Assembly: GCA_025150425.1 (NCBI GenBank)
Contig: CP102281.1
Location: 1,302,001-1,366,000 of the forward strand
DNA: 64,000 nt
Direction of reading: 5' to 3'
From: [Eubacterium] siraeum
GTDB taxonomy: Bacteria > Bacillota > Clostridia > Oscillospirales > Ruminococcaceae
Under the pieces are notes generated by a model, which made no database searches, was not told the DNA's origin, and saw nothing but the letters and a program-made list of their open reading frames with translations. Made by a program: the position numbers and the translations under genes. The number at the start of each line of letters is the position of its first letter. Position 1 is the first letter of the stretch. Below, one piece after another: positions 26,657 through 34,732 of the stretch.

Positions 26657-27169
26657 CAGTTTGTCAATAAACCGATTATTATTAAACCCCACACAGCAAA
26701 ATATATCGCCACCACCGCTTAAAACAATTTCCGTACCAACAGGGTATTAATAGTTTCGTGAGTATACCGGTGCAACTGCACTGACATTAACCTTTCAAAA
26801 AAACGCCACTAACCTGAGATATATGTACTAACCTGCGGACGTGTAGCGTTAAGCGTTCCTGATTTGACAGGATATACAATGTTAAGGTGGTTATTCGAGT
26901 TCCGCTAACACCCCGACGGGGTGTGGGTATGGGTAAGGAAAGAGGGAGCCAAGAGGGAGAAAACCTAAGGGACAGGGAGAGGGGCTGTCAAGTCCCTTGT
27001 CCTGATCCCTTTGGTTGTCTCCCTCTTACATATTGACAGGTGTACCTATTCGAATAGCGAACCCGAGAAGTGCTGTCCGACAAAAAGAACTATCGGTAGC
27101 TTGCTATCATAGTCAAAGCTGAACGATATAATAGAAGCACATCAAATATATGACTTTTCCTATAAGCAG
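26657..27169 (+). mobile_element. Terminator-linked repeat element, copy 1 (about 513 bp, non-coding)
   Basis: This stretch matches 34941-35498 almost from end to end, with long identical blocks. These include GCGGACGTGTAGCGTTAAGC, CACCCCGACGGGGTGTGGG and CCCGAGAAGTGCTGTCCGAC. The ends form weak inverted repeats. Inside are a CACCCC-GAC-GGGGTG hairpin, a CAGTGCA/TGCACTG hairpin and a long imperfect stem (GAGGGAGAAAACC with GGTTGTCTCCCTC). No frame longer than about 50 codons is credible. It is flanked by two copies of the alr terminator hairpin. A non-autonomous mobile element or a structured non-coding RNA gene are both possible. Confidence 0.75.
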
Positions 27170-27207
27170 AAAGCCGTGAGTTACAAGAAGATACTCACGG
27201 CTTTTTT
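27170..27207 (+). terminator. Right copy of the duplicated hairpin, functional alr terminator
   Basis: AAGCCGTGAGT (27171-27181) pairs with ACTCACGGCTT (27193-27203), followed by TTTTTG. This copy keeps the T-run and is probably the original alr terminator, displaced by about 550 bp. Confidence 0.85.
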
Positions 27208-27259
27208 GTATAATTTCAGTTGCTAATAAAAACAATTTCTTTACATTATTTTATCTCTC

Positions 27260-27288
27260 TTGACATATATTACAATTCACGGTATAAT
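27260..27288 (+). promoter_or_regulatory. Consensus promoter of the small membrane protein array
   Basis: -35 TTGACA (27260-27265), 17-bp spacer, -10 TATAAT (27283-27288): a perfect sigma-A consensus. The leader to the first gene is about 120 nt. Confidence 0.85.
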
Positions 27289-27414
27289 ATGAATATACAT
27301 TTACTGTAATTGTGTCAAATATTCGTCTTAGTTCTCTATGCTCGTATAATGCTCCGGTTATATTTAACCCATATCAACAGATTCGCCGTTATGTTATGCA
27401 GGAGGTGAATTAAT

Positions 27415-27867
27415 ATGAAGCATCTGAAAAAATTAAACTTTGTTGTGTTGCCTTTAGCTATCTGGGCGATTACGGTTATCTATGTGCTGCTTAACAAGTT
27501 TATCGGCACGTTCACTCAAAACATGGAGCCTTCTCCCGTTTTTCTGACTATTCTTGTTTTAATATTTAACTTGGGATTACAGCTTTTAATAATATGTGCA
27601 AGCACAATTTATGCGGTGAAAAAGCTTGATTTAACTCTCAAAAGGGTAGTAATATCATTGCCGATTTTGTACTTGTTGTTTGGATTGTTTTCCCCGCCGT
27701 CAATATACTTGTTTGTTTTTACAGATAAATGGAGTTTCTTTTCTGTACAACATCCTGCCATGCCATCTTGGAAAGCGTCAATTTTCATAACTGTGCAATA
27801 TGGTATCGTTATGCTGATAATAACGCTGATTGCTTGCAGAAAGAAGTGTGCAAGTGATCAAAAATGA
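27415..27867 (+). CDS. Small four-helix membrane protein, family A, copy 1
   Basis: A 150-residue protein of no recognised family. Four hydrophobic segments are visible (about 10-27, 42-65, 75-95, 120-141) with a Lys-rich N-terminus and a CRKK tail. It is homologous to the product of 29141-29602. The two share the C-terminal block from PAMPxWKASIFITVQYGIVM to the end almost exactly, also at DNA level, while their N-terminal two-thirds are much less alike. RBS GGAGGTG precedes the ATG. First gene of an AT-rich run of nine small membrane protein and lipoprotein genes behind a consensus promoter. Function unknown; arrays of this kind can be immunity or defence-related, but nothing here proves that. 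Confidence 0.75.
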   Translation: MKHLKKLNFVVLPLAIWAITVIYVLLNKFIGTFTQNMEPSPVFLTILVLIFNLGLQLLIICASTIYAVKKLDLTLKRVVISLPILYLLFGLFSPPSIYLFVFTDKWSFFSVQHPAMPSWKASIFITVQYGIVMLIITLIACRKKCASDQK

Positions 27868-27941
27868 AGATTTATTTTTAATATTCGCCGTTATGACGGA
27901 TATAGTTTTCGGCAAGATTACAGAAAGGAAAAGATAACAAT

Positions 27942-28469
27942 ATGAAAAAACATCCGTTGCTTTTTAATTACATATTATTCATAAAGAAGGCGTATATATT
28001 CATCTCTATTACAATACTTTCGCTGGTTGTTTTAACAGGTTGTACCCCAAGGATAAATGCACGAGAAGAGGCAGAGGACATTGTTGCCACTGTAATCGAG
28101 TATATCAATAAAAGGGATTCTGAAGGACTAATCGCATTGTTCTGTGAAGAGGTTAAAGAAAACTATGAATTAACCGCTGATGTTGATATACTGTTTAATA
28201 TGTTTGACGGCGAAATAACATCTTATGAAGTTTCTGCTGTAGCATCAGGCGAAAAATCAGAACTTTTCGGAAAAAGTTCTTATAGCATAACAGGAATTGT
28301 CGAAGCATACGTTGATGACAAGGAATACAGAATAGAAGTCAGCAAAACGATATACAACGATCAAAAACCGCAACGTGTTGGGATTACTACTGTTATGGCA
28401 AAGGATGTAAATGTAAAGGGAATGTTCTTTGTCGGCGAAGTTAATGTATTTACTTACGGACGAAGATAA
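27942..28469 (+). CDS. DUF5104-like lipoprotein, copy 1
   Basis: A 175-residue lipoprotein. The signal peptide ends at LTGC (Cys near residue 34). The mature part begins with a helical region (EDIVATVIEYINKRDSEGLIALFCEEVKENY) followed by FDGEITSYEV and a beta-rich half, a pattern I associate with DUF5104 (NTF2-like fold). Its leader and first codons (AAAGGAAAAGATAACAAT, then MKKHPLLFNY) are nearly identical to those of the triplicated genes at 30543, 31121 and 31699. The rest of the gene is unrelated to them, so the 5' end seems to have been exchanged by recombination. Exposed outside the membrane; function unknown. Confidence 0.75.
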   Translation: MKKHPLLFNYILFIKKAYIFISITILSLVVLTGCTPRINAREEAEDIVATVIEYINKRDSEGLIALFCEEVKENYELTADVDILFNMFDGEITSYEVSAVASGEKSELFGKSSYSITGIVEAYVDDKEYRIEVSKTIYNDQKPQRVGITTVMAKDVNVKGMFFVGEVNVFTYGRR

Positions 28470-28539
28470 AATATACAGTATACGATACTATTCGTATTTA
28501 ATAAATAAGGAAAAATGAACCTCAATATCTGATTTTTGA

Positions 28540-29058
<519 letters not shown>

Positions 29059-29140
29059 AGGCCCTTATTGTGGAACAGATAATATTTCCAACCCACACGA
29101 AACTATCAGCTATTACCTTTTGTCAGGGAGGTGAGATAAT

Positions 29141-29602
29141 ATGTTTATTCGTAAAATGATTTCAGCTATCACACCAATTTTTGTATGGCTTGTAATCAAT
29201 GTCTATGTCTTGATTTTCTCAAAGTTTTTAAGTCCATTGAGTGGTTTGATAGTAGATATATTGCCTTCAAGTCTTCCGTGGGTGTTAGCAATAACGCTTA
29301 TAATAAATGCTTTTGCTCAGGTAGCGATTGTAAGCCTGACGACAATAGTAGCAATCAGAAAATTCAGCTATAAAATCAAGTGCTTAACATTTTCAATACC
29401 AATTATGTATCTGCTTTTTTTACTATATAATCAGCCTTTCGTTTATATCTTTGTAAATACAAATGAAAAAAGTGTATTTCTTGACTACACTCCTGCAATG
29501 CCATTTTGGAAAGCGTCTATTTTCATAACTGTGCAATATGGTATTGTTATGCTGATAACAACGCTGATTACTTGCAGAAAGAAGGGTGCAGATAATGATT
29601 GA
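29141..29602 (+). CDS. Small four-helix membrane protein, family A, copy 2
   Basis: A 153-residue paralogue of the product of 27415-27867, with four hydrophobic segments. The last about 85 coding bases (from TGGAAAGCGTC to the CRKK codons) are about 90% identical to those of copy 1 by eye, whereas the upstream part has drifted strongly. That contrast suggests gene conversion of the 3' end or strong constraint on the last helix. RBS GGGAGGTG. The next gene begins 14 bp after the stop. Function unknown. Confidence 0.72.
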   Translation: MFIRKMISAITPIFVWLVINVYVLIFSKFLSPLSGLIVDILPSSLPWVLAITLIINAFAQVAIVSLTTIVAIRKFSYKIKCLTFSIPIMYLLFLLYNQPFVYIFVNTNEKSVFLDYTPAMPFWKASIFITVQYGIVMLITTLITCRKKGADND

Positions 29603-29616
29603 AAGGGAGACATTTT

Positions 29617-30051
29617 ATGAAACCGGTTGCGAAAAGGAATATAATCATAACAACTGTTAATACGCTTGTAATGACATGTTTCTTTTTGATAAAGTATGTT
29701 TTTTTACCACGTATTCCAAATATAAATCTGGCAAGCGGCTCTGATTTATTTTTTCTTCTTACCTGGGTGCCAATCCCCTTGATTTCAATAATCGGATTAG
29801 CTCTGGAACAACAACGTGTGCTTTTTTGGATAATTCCCGATTTCGTTTACTGCGCATTGACCTTCGCAATTTCAGGAGAAGATTGTCCTTATGGAATAGG
29901 GTTAGGTGGATTTTTTACTTCAACTTATTATTCACGCAATATTGCTCTGCTAGATAGACTTATAACCTTTATAGCAATATTAACTATGCAGTATGCTGTT
30001 AAATTGCTAATCAAACTAATAAAAAAGGTTGGTGGTAAATCAAAATCTTAA
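29617..30051 (+). CDS. Small membrane protein, family B-like
   Basis: A 144-residue protein with about four hydrophobic segments and a Lys-rich C-terminus (KLIKKVGGKSKS). The segment VLFWIIPDFVYCALTFAIS resembles VYFWIPSFxLxFxGFAIYY in the triplicated genes downstream, so it is probably a distant member of that family. ATG 29617 is preceded by AAAGGGAG at about 9 bases; the upstream TTG at 29599 overlaps that site and is rejected. It starts 14 bp after family A copy 2, so they are likely co-translated. Function unknown. Confidence 0.68.
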   Translation: MKPVAKRNIIITTVNTLVMTCFFLIKYVFLPRIPNINLASGSDLFFLLTWVPIPLISIIGLALEQQRVLFWIIPDFVYCALTFAISGEDCPYGIGLGGFFTSTYYSRNIALLDRLITFIAILTMQYAVKLLIKLIKKVGGKSKS

Positions 30052-30133
30052 GTGAGTTATTCATCATATAAGCAAGGAACCCGAGCCCACCATTGGCATA
30101 TAGCAAGATAATTGAATCCAGACAGGAGGAAGA

Positions 30134-30538
30134 ATGAGAACGTTTATAAAATATATCGTTTCGGTAATTATTATTTCTATTGTATCATATTCTCTTCAAG
30201 TTTTATGGGTTAAAATTGTTGAACCAATTATGGAATCGAACGGTATCATGTTTCAGGGTATTTTGCCGGAGGGACAGATTATTAGCGGAATTGCTGTTAT
30301 ACTAATAAATATTGCGGGAGCAGTCGTTTTGGGAGTACTATTCAACGGAAACATCCCAATATGGTTATGTCTATTTTACAATATATTATATACAGTATTT
30401 CTTTTAATATATAGTCCTGGTAGGTTGGAGTTTCATCTTTCCGATAATTTCTTTACCTCTGTTCCTTTTATGGCTTTTTTACTTGATATTATTCCATTTG
30501 TAATTGCTCGTATTTGTATACAAAGACAGAAAGGATAA
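30134..30538 (+). CDS. Small membrane protein, family B, diverged member
   Basis: A 134-residue protein with four hydrophobic segments. VKIVEPIMESNGIMFQGILP aligns with VQIIEPLLQAMGVRSEGILP of the next gene. The order of helices, the FH-LSDN loop and the basic C-terminal RICIQRQKG also correspond. RBS AGGAGGAAG precedes the ATG. The stop is only 4 bp before the next start codon, and the RBS of that gene lies in its last codons, so the two are coupled. It is the most diverged of the four consecutive family B members. Function unknown. Confidence 0.7.
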   Translation: MRTFIKYIVSVIIISIVSYSLQVLWVKIVEPIMESNGIMFQGILPEGQIISGIAVILINIAGAVVLGVLFNGNIPIWLCLFYNILYTVFLLIYSPGRLEFHLSDNFFTSVPFMAFLLDIIPFVIARICIQRQKG

Positions 30539-30542
30539 CAAT

Positions 30543-31019
30543 ATGAAAAAACACCCGTTGCTTTCTAATTTCATTTTTACGATGGCGATTCAGATAGGTG
30601 TGTATCTGATTGAAATATTTGAAGTGCAAATAATTGAGCCTTTGCTTCAAGCGATGGGAGTCAGAAGTGAAGGAATATTGCCGCCTACGGCAGTAGTAAG
30701 TCTCATTGTTTTCAGTGCAGTATTGATAGCGGCGGCAATTTCGGCAGGCGTTATTCGATCAAAGGTTTATTTTTGGATACCGTCATTCATTTTGCTATTT
30801 ATTGGGTTTGCAATTTATTATCCTGATAATCTTGCAAGAATCAAGGAAGACAACATAATCAACTTGCCGTGGATAGCGGAACATTTTGGTTATGGTAGTA
30901 TAATGTATTCTGCTATCTGTATAGCTGTAGCTAAGTTCCTTTGTGAGCTTCTTCCGTATACGATTACCCGTATACTATTACTTCGGAAAGACCGCAAACA
31001 AGGCGAACGCACTCACTGA
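30543..31019 (+). CDS. Family B membrane protein, tandem copy 1
   Basis: A 158-residue four-helix membrane protein, first of three tandem paralogues with an exact 578-bp period (starts 30543, 31121, 31699). It begins MKKHPLLSNFIFTMAIQIGVYL, contains IIEPLLQAMGVRSEGILPP and KVYFWIPSF, and ends in a basic LLLRKDRKQGERTH tail predicted to be cytoplasmic. ATG 30543 follows GAAAGGATAACAAT; an ATG-less upstream extension to 30504 overlaps the preceding gene and is rejected. It is the most divergent of the three copies inside the body, while its last codons and downstream spacer match copy 2. Function unknown. Confidence 0.75.
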   Translation: MKKHPLLSNFIFTMAIQIGVYLIEIFEVQIIEPLLQAMGVRSEGILPPTAVVSLIVFSAVLIAAAISAGVIRSKVYFWIPSFILLFIGFAIYYPDNLARIKEDNIINLPWIAEHFGYGSIMYSAICIAVAKFLCELLPYTITRILLLRKDRKQGERTH

Positions 31020-31120
31020 CGAAAGAAACAAATACAAATACGCTGACATCACAACCGGACAAATTAGCAATTATCTTATTATTTGTCAGCATAGATTGAC
31101 AGAAAGGAAAAGATAACAAT

Positions 31121-31597
31121 ATGAAAAAACATCCGTTGCTTTCTAATCTAATTTTAACAATGGCGATTCAGATGGGTGTGTATCTGATTATAATATTTGA
31201 ACTGCAAATAATTGAACCTATCCTTCAAGCATTGGGAGTCAGAAGTGAAGGGATAATGGCACCAACGGAAGTAGTAAGGTTCTTTGTTATGAGAGTAGTT
31301 TTAATAGCGGCGGCAATTTCGGCAGGCATTATTCGCTCAAAGGTTTATTTCTGGATACCATCTTTTCTGTTGATATTTGTTGGCTTTGCGATTTATTATC
31401 CCGATATTCTTCCAAGAGTCGAAAATACTAACATGGTGAATTTGCCGTTGATTGCAGAACATTTAGGTTATGGTACTATAATATATTCTGCTATCTGTTT
31501 TGCTGTATTTTCGTTCTTTTATCAGCTTATTCCTTATTCAATTATCCGTATACTGTTACTTCGGAAAGACCGCAAACAAGGCGAACGCACTCACTGA
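31121..31597 (+). CDS. Family B membrane protein, tandem copy 2
   Basis: A 158-residue paralogue, nearly identical to copy 3 over the first 60 codons and the last 15. Differences cluster between, for example VVRFFVMRVVLIAAAIS here versus VVRVFVIRVILIRAAIL in copy 3. The 101-bp spacer before it (31020-31120) is the same as the spacer before copy 3. The spacer carries the RBS AAAGGAAAAG. Recent duplication is clear. Function unknown; no catalytic motif is visible, only helices and a basic tail. Confidence 0.75.
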   Translation: MKKHPLLSNLILTMAIQMGVYLIIIFELQIIEPILQALGVRSEGIMAPTEVVRFFVMRVVLIAAAISAGIIRSKVYFWIPSFLLIFVGFAIYYPDILPRVENTNMVNLPLIAEHLGYGTIIYSAICFAVFSFFYQLIPYSIIRILLLRKDRKQGERTH

Positions 31598-31698
31598 CGA
31601 AAGAAACAAATACAAATACGCTGACATCACAACCGGACAAATTAGCAATTATCTTATTATTTGTCAGCATAGATTGACAGAAAGGAAAAGATAACAAT

Positions 31699-32175
31699 AT
31701 GAAAAAACATCCGTTGCTTTCTAATCTAATTTTAACAATGGCGATTCAGATAGGTGTGTATCTGATTATAATATTTGAACTGCAAATAATTGAGCCTATC
31801 CTTCAAGCATTGGGAGTCAGAAGTGAAGGGATAATGGCACCAACGGAAGTGGTAAGGGTCTTTGTTATCAGAGTAATTTTAATAAGGGCGGCAATTTTGG
31901 CAGGCATTATTCGCTCAAAGGTTTATTTTTGGATACCATCTTTTCTGTTGATATTTGTTGGCTTTGCGATTTATTATCCCGATATTCTTCCAAGAGTCGG
32001 AAAAAACAGCATAGTGAATTTGCCATTGATTGCAGAACATTTAGGTTATGGTACTATAATGTATTCTGCTATCTGTACAGCTGTATTTTCGTTCTTTTAT
32101 CAGCTTCTTCCTTATACGATTACCCGTATACTGTTACTTCGGAAAGACCGCAAACAAGGCAAAAGCACTCACTGA
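31699..32175 (+). CDS. Family B membrane protein, tandem copy 3
   Basis: A 158-residue paralogue, last of the triplication. An arginine is introduced into the third helix region (VILIRAAILAG), which is unusual for a membrane segment and may mark relaxed constraint. The tail reads RKDRKQGKSTH. A strong terminator follows at 32222-32256 and ends the array. Function unknown. Confidence 0.75.
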   Translation: MKKHPLLSNLILTMAIQIGVYLIIIFELQIIEPILQALGVRSEGIMAPTEVVRVFVIRVILIRAAILAGIIRSKVYFWIPSFLLIFVGFAIYYPDILPRVGKNSIVNLPLIAEHLGYGTIMYSAICTAVFSFFYQLLPYTITRILLLRKDRKQGKSTH

Positions 32176-32221
32176 CGAAATAAAACAAATATATACGCTG
32201 ACAACACGTCCGGGCAAATTA

Positions 32222-32256
32222 GCGGCTGATACTTTCTGGGCATCAGCCGCATTTTT
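32222..32256 (+). terminator. Terminator of the membrane protein array
   Basis: GCGGCTGAT (32222-32230) pairs with ATCAGCCGC (32242-32250), followed by ATTTTTG. Confidence 0.88.
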
Positions 32257-32260
32257 GCAT

Positions 32261-32290
32261 AAAAAAAGAAGCCACAAAAAGTGACTTCTT
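32261..32290 (-). terminator. Terminator of the tRNA operon
   Basis: On the minus strand AGAAGTCAC / GTGGCTTCT (one G-U pair) around a T5 loop, followed by a run of seven Ts, directly after tRNA-Ser. Confidence 0.85.
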
Positions 32291-32291
32291 T

Positions 32292-32381
32292 TGGCGCAGA
32301 AAGAGGGATTTGAACCCTCGCGCCGGTTTCCCGACCTACTCCCTTAGCAGGGGAGCCCCTTCACCACTTGGGTATTTCTGC
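32292..32381 (-). tRNA. tRNA-Ser (GCU anticodon)
   Basis: 90 nt including an encoded CCA. Acceptor stem GCAGAAA / TTTCTGC with discriminator G. Anticodon stem CTCCC / GGGAG encloses the loop CTGCTAA (anticodon GCT, reading AGC/AGU). A long variable arm (GGTCGGGAAACC) is as expected for tRNA-Ser, and the T-arm is GAGGG-TTCAAAT-CCCTC. Confidence 0.97.
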
Positions 32382-32409
32382 ATGGCGAATTAATAATATA
32401 AAATTTAAA

Positions 32410-32496
32410 TGGTGCCGCTGATCGGACTTGAACCGATACGGTATTGCTACCGAGGGATTTTAAGTCCCTTGTGTCTGCCGATTCCACCACAGCGGC
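32410..32496 (-). tRNA. tRNA-Leu (UAA anticodon)
   Basis: 87 nt including an encoded CCA. Acceptor stem GCCGCTG / CAGCGGC with discriminator A. Anticodon stem AGGGA / TCCCT encloses the loop CTTAAAA (anticodon TAA, reading UUA). Long variable arm and T-arm CGG-TTCAAGT-CCG are present. It lies 28 bp upstream of tRNA-Ser in the same transcript. Confidence 0.97.
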
Positions 32497-32528
32497 ATAT
32501 TCTGTTGTGCGGTGATTAACCTTGATAT

Positions 32529-32557
32529 ATTATACACTTATTTTTCCTGCTTGTCAA
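32529..32557 (-). promoter_or_regulatory. Promoter of the tRNA-Leu/tRNA-Ser operon
   Basis: Minus strand -35 TTGACA (32557-32552), 17-bp spacer, -10 TATAAT (32534-32529): perfect consensus, as expected for a stable RNA operon. Confidence 0.9.
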
Positions 32558-32601
32558 GTGCTTTTTGAAAATTTTATTAAATTATTTTCTGCTTTTTCAT
32601 C

Positions 32602-32630
32602 TTGTATTTTATTCCGAAATAGTGTAAAAT
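32602..32630 (+). promoter_or_regulatory. Promoter of the GT4 glycosyltransferase gene
   Basis: -35 TTGTAT (32602-32607), 17-bp spacer, -10 TAAAAT (32625-32630). Confidence 0.65.
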
Positions 32631-32704
32631 ATTAATTGAAATATACCTAAAAAACAGGATACAATTTCCAACAATTCTATAGTTATCATGAAAGGGGAAT
32701 ACAA

Positions 32705-33970
32705 ATGAGGATAGCTCTGTTTACAGAAACATACCTGCCGAGCATCAACGGTGTAGTCACCCACGTTAAAACTTTAAAGGAAGGTCTTGAAGCACTCGGA
32801 CATACGGTACTGGTGGTTACCGCCGATTCAAGAGTAAACAATCACGTTATTGCTGACGATGTAATGTACTGTCCCGCCGTAAAACTCAAGAAAATCTACA
32901 ATTATGATATAGCGCCGCCTATAAGCAAGGAACGTCTTGATAAAATCAAGAGCTTTGCTCCCGACATAATTCATATCCATAACGAATTCGGAGTAGGCAT
33001 TTCCGGTGTACTTATCGCAAGAACTCTCAAAGTACCGCTTGTATATACGCTCCATACAATGTATGACGATTATGTATATTATGTAGCAAAAACAAAAGGC
33101 TTCGGCAAGATTGTAACTTCCGCCAGCCACCTTTACGCAAAGATGCTCGCATCAACAGCTTCGGCTATTACAGGACCATCGCCCAAGGTTTCGGAATATT
33201 TCAAAGCCTGCGGCGTAAAGAAGCCCGTCCACGTTATACCGAATTCAGTGGAGCTTGACGTATTCAAGCCCGAAAACGTTGATAGAAACGATGCTGTCAG
33301 GATGAGAAGAAAGTTCGGATTTGCCGATGACGATATGGTATTCTGCTTCTGCGGCAGACTCGGCAAGGAAAAGAACATAACGCTTCTTCTTGAATACTGG
33401 GCTAAAAATGTCAGACCCGAAGATAAAATCAAACTGTTCATACTCGGTGACGGACCTTTGCACGAACAGCATTGCAAGGAAGCCGATGAACTCGGTATAT
33501 CCGATATGGTGAAATTTGCGGGCAGGGTAGAACACCCCGATTTACCCGTATATTATGCCTGCTGTGACGCATATATCACAGCGTCACTCTCCGATACCTG
33601 CTCAATATCCATGCTCGAGGGTATGGCTATGCACCTTCCTGTTCTCAGCCTTAAGGACGACCTCAATGTCGGACAGGTAAAGGACGGTATCAACGGCTAT
33701 AACTTTACCGATGCCGGCAGTATGTACGAGCTTCTGAAAAAACTCCGTGATATGCCTAAGGACGAGCTTGCCGAGTTTGGCAGGCGTACAAGGGAGTCAA
33801 TAAAGACATCCGGTGCCATACGCCTTGCTAACGATTTACTCGATGTGTATAAAGAGGCAATGGAGGTTTACAAGAAGAAGAACAAAAAACGTAAGCTCAA
33901 GAAACGCTATCGTGTTATCAGACACAGATATGTTAAGCGTCCCGTAACAAAAACAGGTAAGTCTATATAA
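32705..33970 (+). CDS. GT4-family glycosyltransferase (glycolipid type)
   Basis: A 421-residue GT-B fold retaining glycosyltransferase of family 4. The N-terminal domain opens with RIALFTETYLPSINGVVTH, a signature shared with diacylglycerol glucosyltransferases of the MgdA/PimB group. HNEFGVG and the histidine in LHTMYDDY follow. The C-terminal domain has FCGRLGKEKNI (near residue 215) and the nucleotide-sugar-binding region DTCSISMLEGMAMHLPV (near residue 298). A very basic tail (KKKNKKRKLKKRYRV...) probably binds the membrane. RBS GAAAGGGG. The TAA stop (33968-33970) is the first triplet of the adjacent IS200 copy or directly abuts it. Glycolipid synthesis is likely; substrate is not proven. 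Confidence 0.87.
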   Translation: MRIALFTETYLPSINGVVTHVKTLKEGLEALGHTVLVVTADSRVNNHVIADDVMYCPAVKLKKIYNYDIAPPISKERLDKIKSFAPDIIHIHNEFGVGISGVLIARTLKVPLVYTLHTMYDDYVYYVAKTKGFGKIVTSASHLYAKMLASTASAITGPSPKVSEYFKACGVKKPVHVIPNSVELDVFKPENVDRNDAVRMRRKFGFADDDMVFCFCGRLGKEKNITLLLEYWAKNVRPEDKIKLFILGDGPLHEQHCKEADELGISDMVKFAGRVEHPDLPVYYACCDAYITASLSDTCSISMLEGMAMHLPVLSLKDDLNVGQVKDGINGYNFTDAGSMYELLKKLRDMPKDELAEFGRRTRESIKTSGAIRLANDLLDVYKEAMEVYKKKNKKRKLKKRYRVIRHRYVKRPVTKTGKSI

Positions 33971-34700
33971 TCAAAACCACGCGTTGAACGCGTGGTATGC
34001 ACTTGCCCTTCAAGGGCATAATATCGGCTTGTGCCTGAAGGCACACTGAAAAGTCTGGCAACCGCATCTCATTTACAGCAGCCACTCAAGTGGCTGTTTC
34101 TTTTTGCTTACTGGTTCTTGCTACCCGTAAACGGGTCAATATACTCTTTCAGTGTTATTTGATCGTTTGCTATATCTTCTGTAAGTTGGTTTCTTATGTA
34201 TTCTTCTATTGCCTTTTTGTTCTTTCCTACTGTATCTACGTAATATCCTCTGCACCAGAAATGCCGATTCCCATACTTGTATTTCAAATTTGCATGCCTA
34301 TCAAATATCATCAATGAGCTCTTTCCTTTTAGATACCCCATAAACTGCGCTACACTTATGTTCGGTGGTATTTCCACCAACATATGTATGTGATCCGGGC
34401 ATGCTTCTGCTTCGATTATATTCACTTTTTTCTGTTCACATAATGTTCGCAGTATTTTCCCTATATCTGCTTTCAACTGCCCGTACACTACCTGCCTTCG
34501 GTATTTCGGTGCGAATACTATGTGATACTTGCAATTCCACTTCGAATGTGATAAACTATGATTGTCATTCATTTGACAGTCCTCCTTTTGATATTCATGT
34601 GGTTGCCAAACCCACTTCTATTATATCATAGGAGGGCTTTTTACTAAAGTCTTTTATTCCACCGCTTCAAGCGGTGGTTTATTTTTGCTAAAGCTACAAT
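33968..34700 (-). mobile_element. IS200-type insertion sequence, copy 1 (733 bp)
   Basis: A 733-bp block identical, apart from about two bases, to 54134-54866 in the opposite orientation. The transposase end begins ATTGTAGCTTTAG with a CCACCGCTT hairpin (minus strand). The far end has hairpins GCCACTT/AGTGGC, GTGCCT/AGGCAC, GCCCTT/AAGGGC and ACCACGCG/CGCGTGGT and stops at TTGATTA. No target duplication is seen, as expected for the family. It lies between the glycosyltransferase stop codon and its terminator hairpin. Confidence 0.93.
34108..34572 (-). CDS. tnpA: IS200/IS605-family transposase TnpA
   Basis: A 154-residue Y1 HUH transposase acting on single-stranded DNA. The metal-binding HUH motif is His61-Ile-His63 (PDHIHMLVEIPP). 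The catalytic tyrosine is Tyr125 in AIEEYIRNQ. The protein is identical to that of the copy at 54262. No tnpB is present, so this is an IS200-type element. Its promoter (TTTAGT-17-TATAAT) and RBS AAAGGAGGA lie inside the element. Length and motifs are intact, so it should be active. Confidence 0.96.
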   Translation of the reverse strand: MNDNHSLSHSKWNCKYHIVFAPKYRRQVVYGQLKADIGKILRTLCEQKKVNIIEAEACPDHIHMLVEIPPNISVAQFMGYLKGKSSLMIFDRHANLKYKYGNRHFWCRGYYVDTVGKNKKAIEEYIRNQLTEDIANDQITLKEYIDPFTGSKNQ

Positions 34701-34732
34701 AATAAGCGGCGGATTCAAACAATCCGCCGCTT

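Larger units (their letters stand above)
30526..32180 (+). repeat. Three tandem gene units, period 578 bp
   Basis: The leader with RBS, the 477-bp gene and the 101-bp spacer repeat three times at exactly 578 bp. Spacers 31020-31120 and 31598-31698 appear identical. Because units differ inside the genes but not at the borders, unequal crossing-over or gene conversion is likely to be ongoing. Confidence 0.95.

Noticed and set aside
26657-27169. Group II intron or coding insertion for the 0.5-kb element
   Set aside because: No reverse-transcriptase frame or domain V-like hairpin was seen, and all frames are broken.
33968-33970. IS200 supplying a new stop codon by truncating the glycosyltransferase
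   Set aside because: Without the element the TAA would lie just before the terminator hairpin, the normal arrangement, so the stop is more likely original. The shared TAA at both IS copies cannot be resolved without empty-site alleles.
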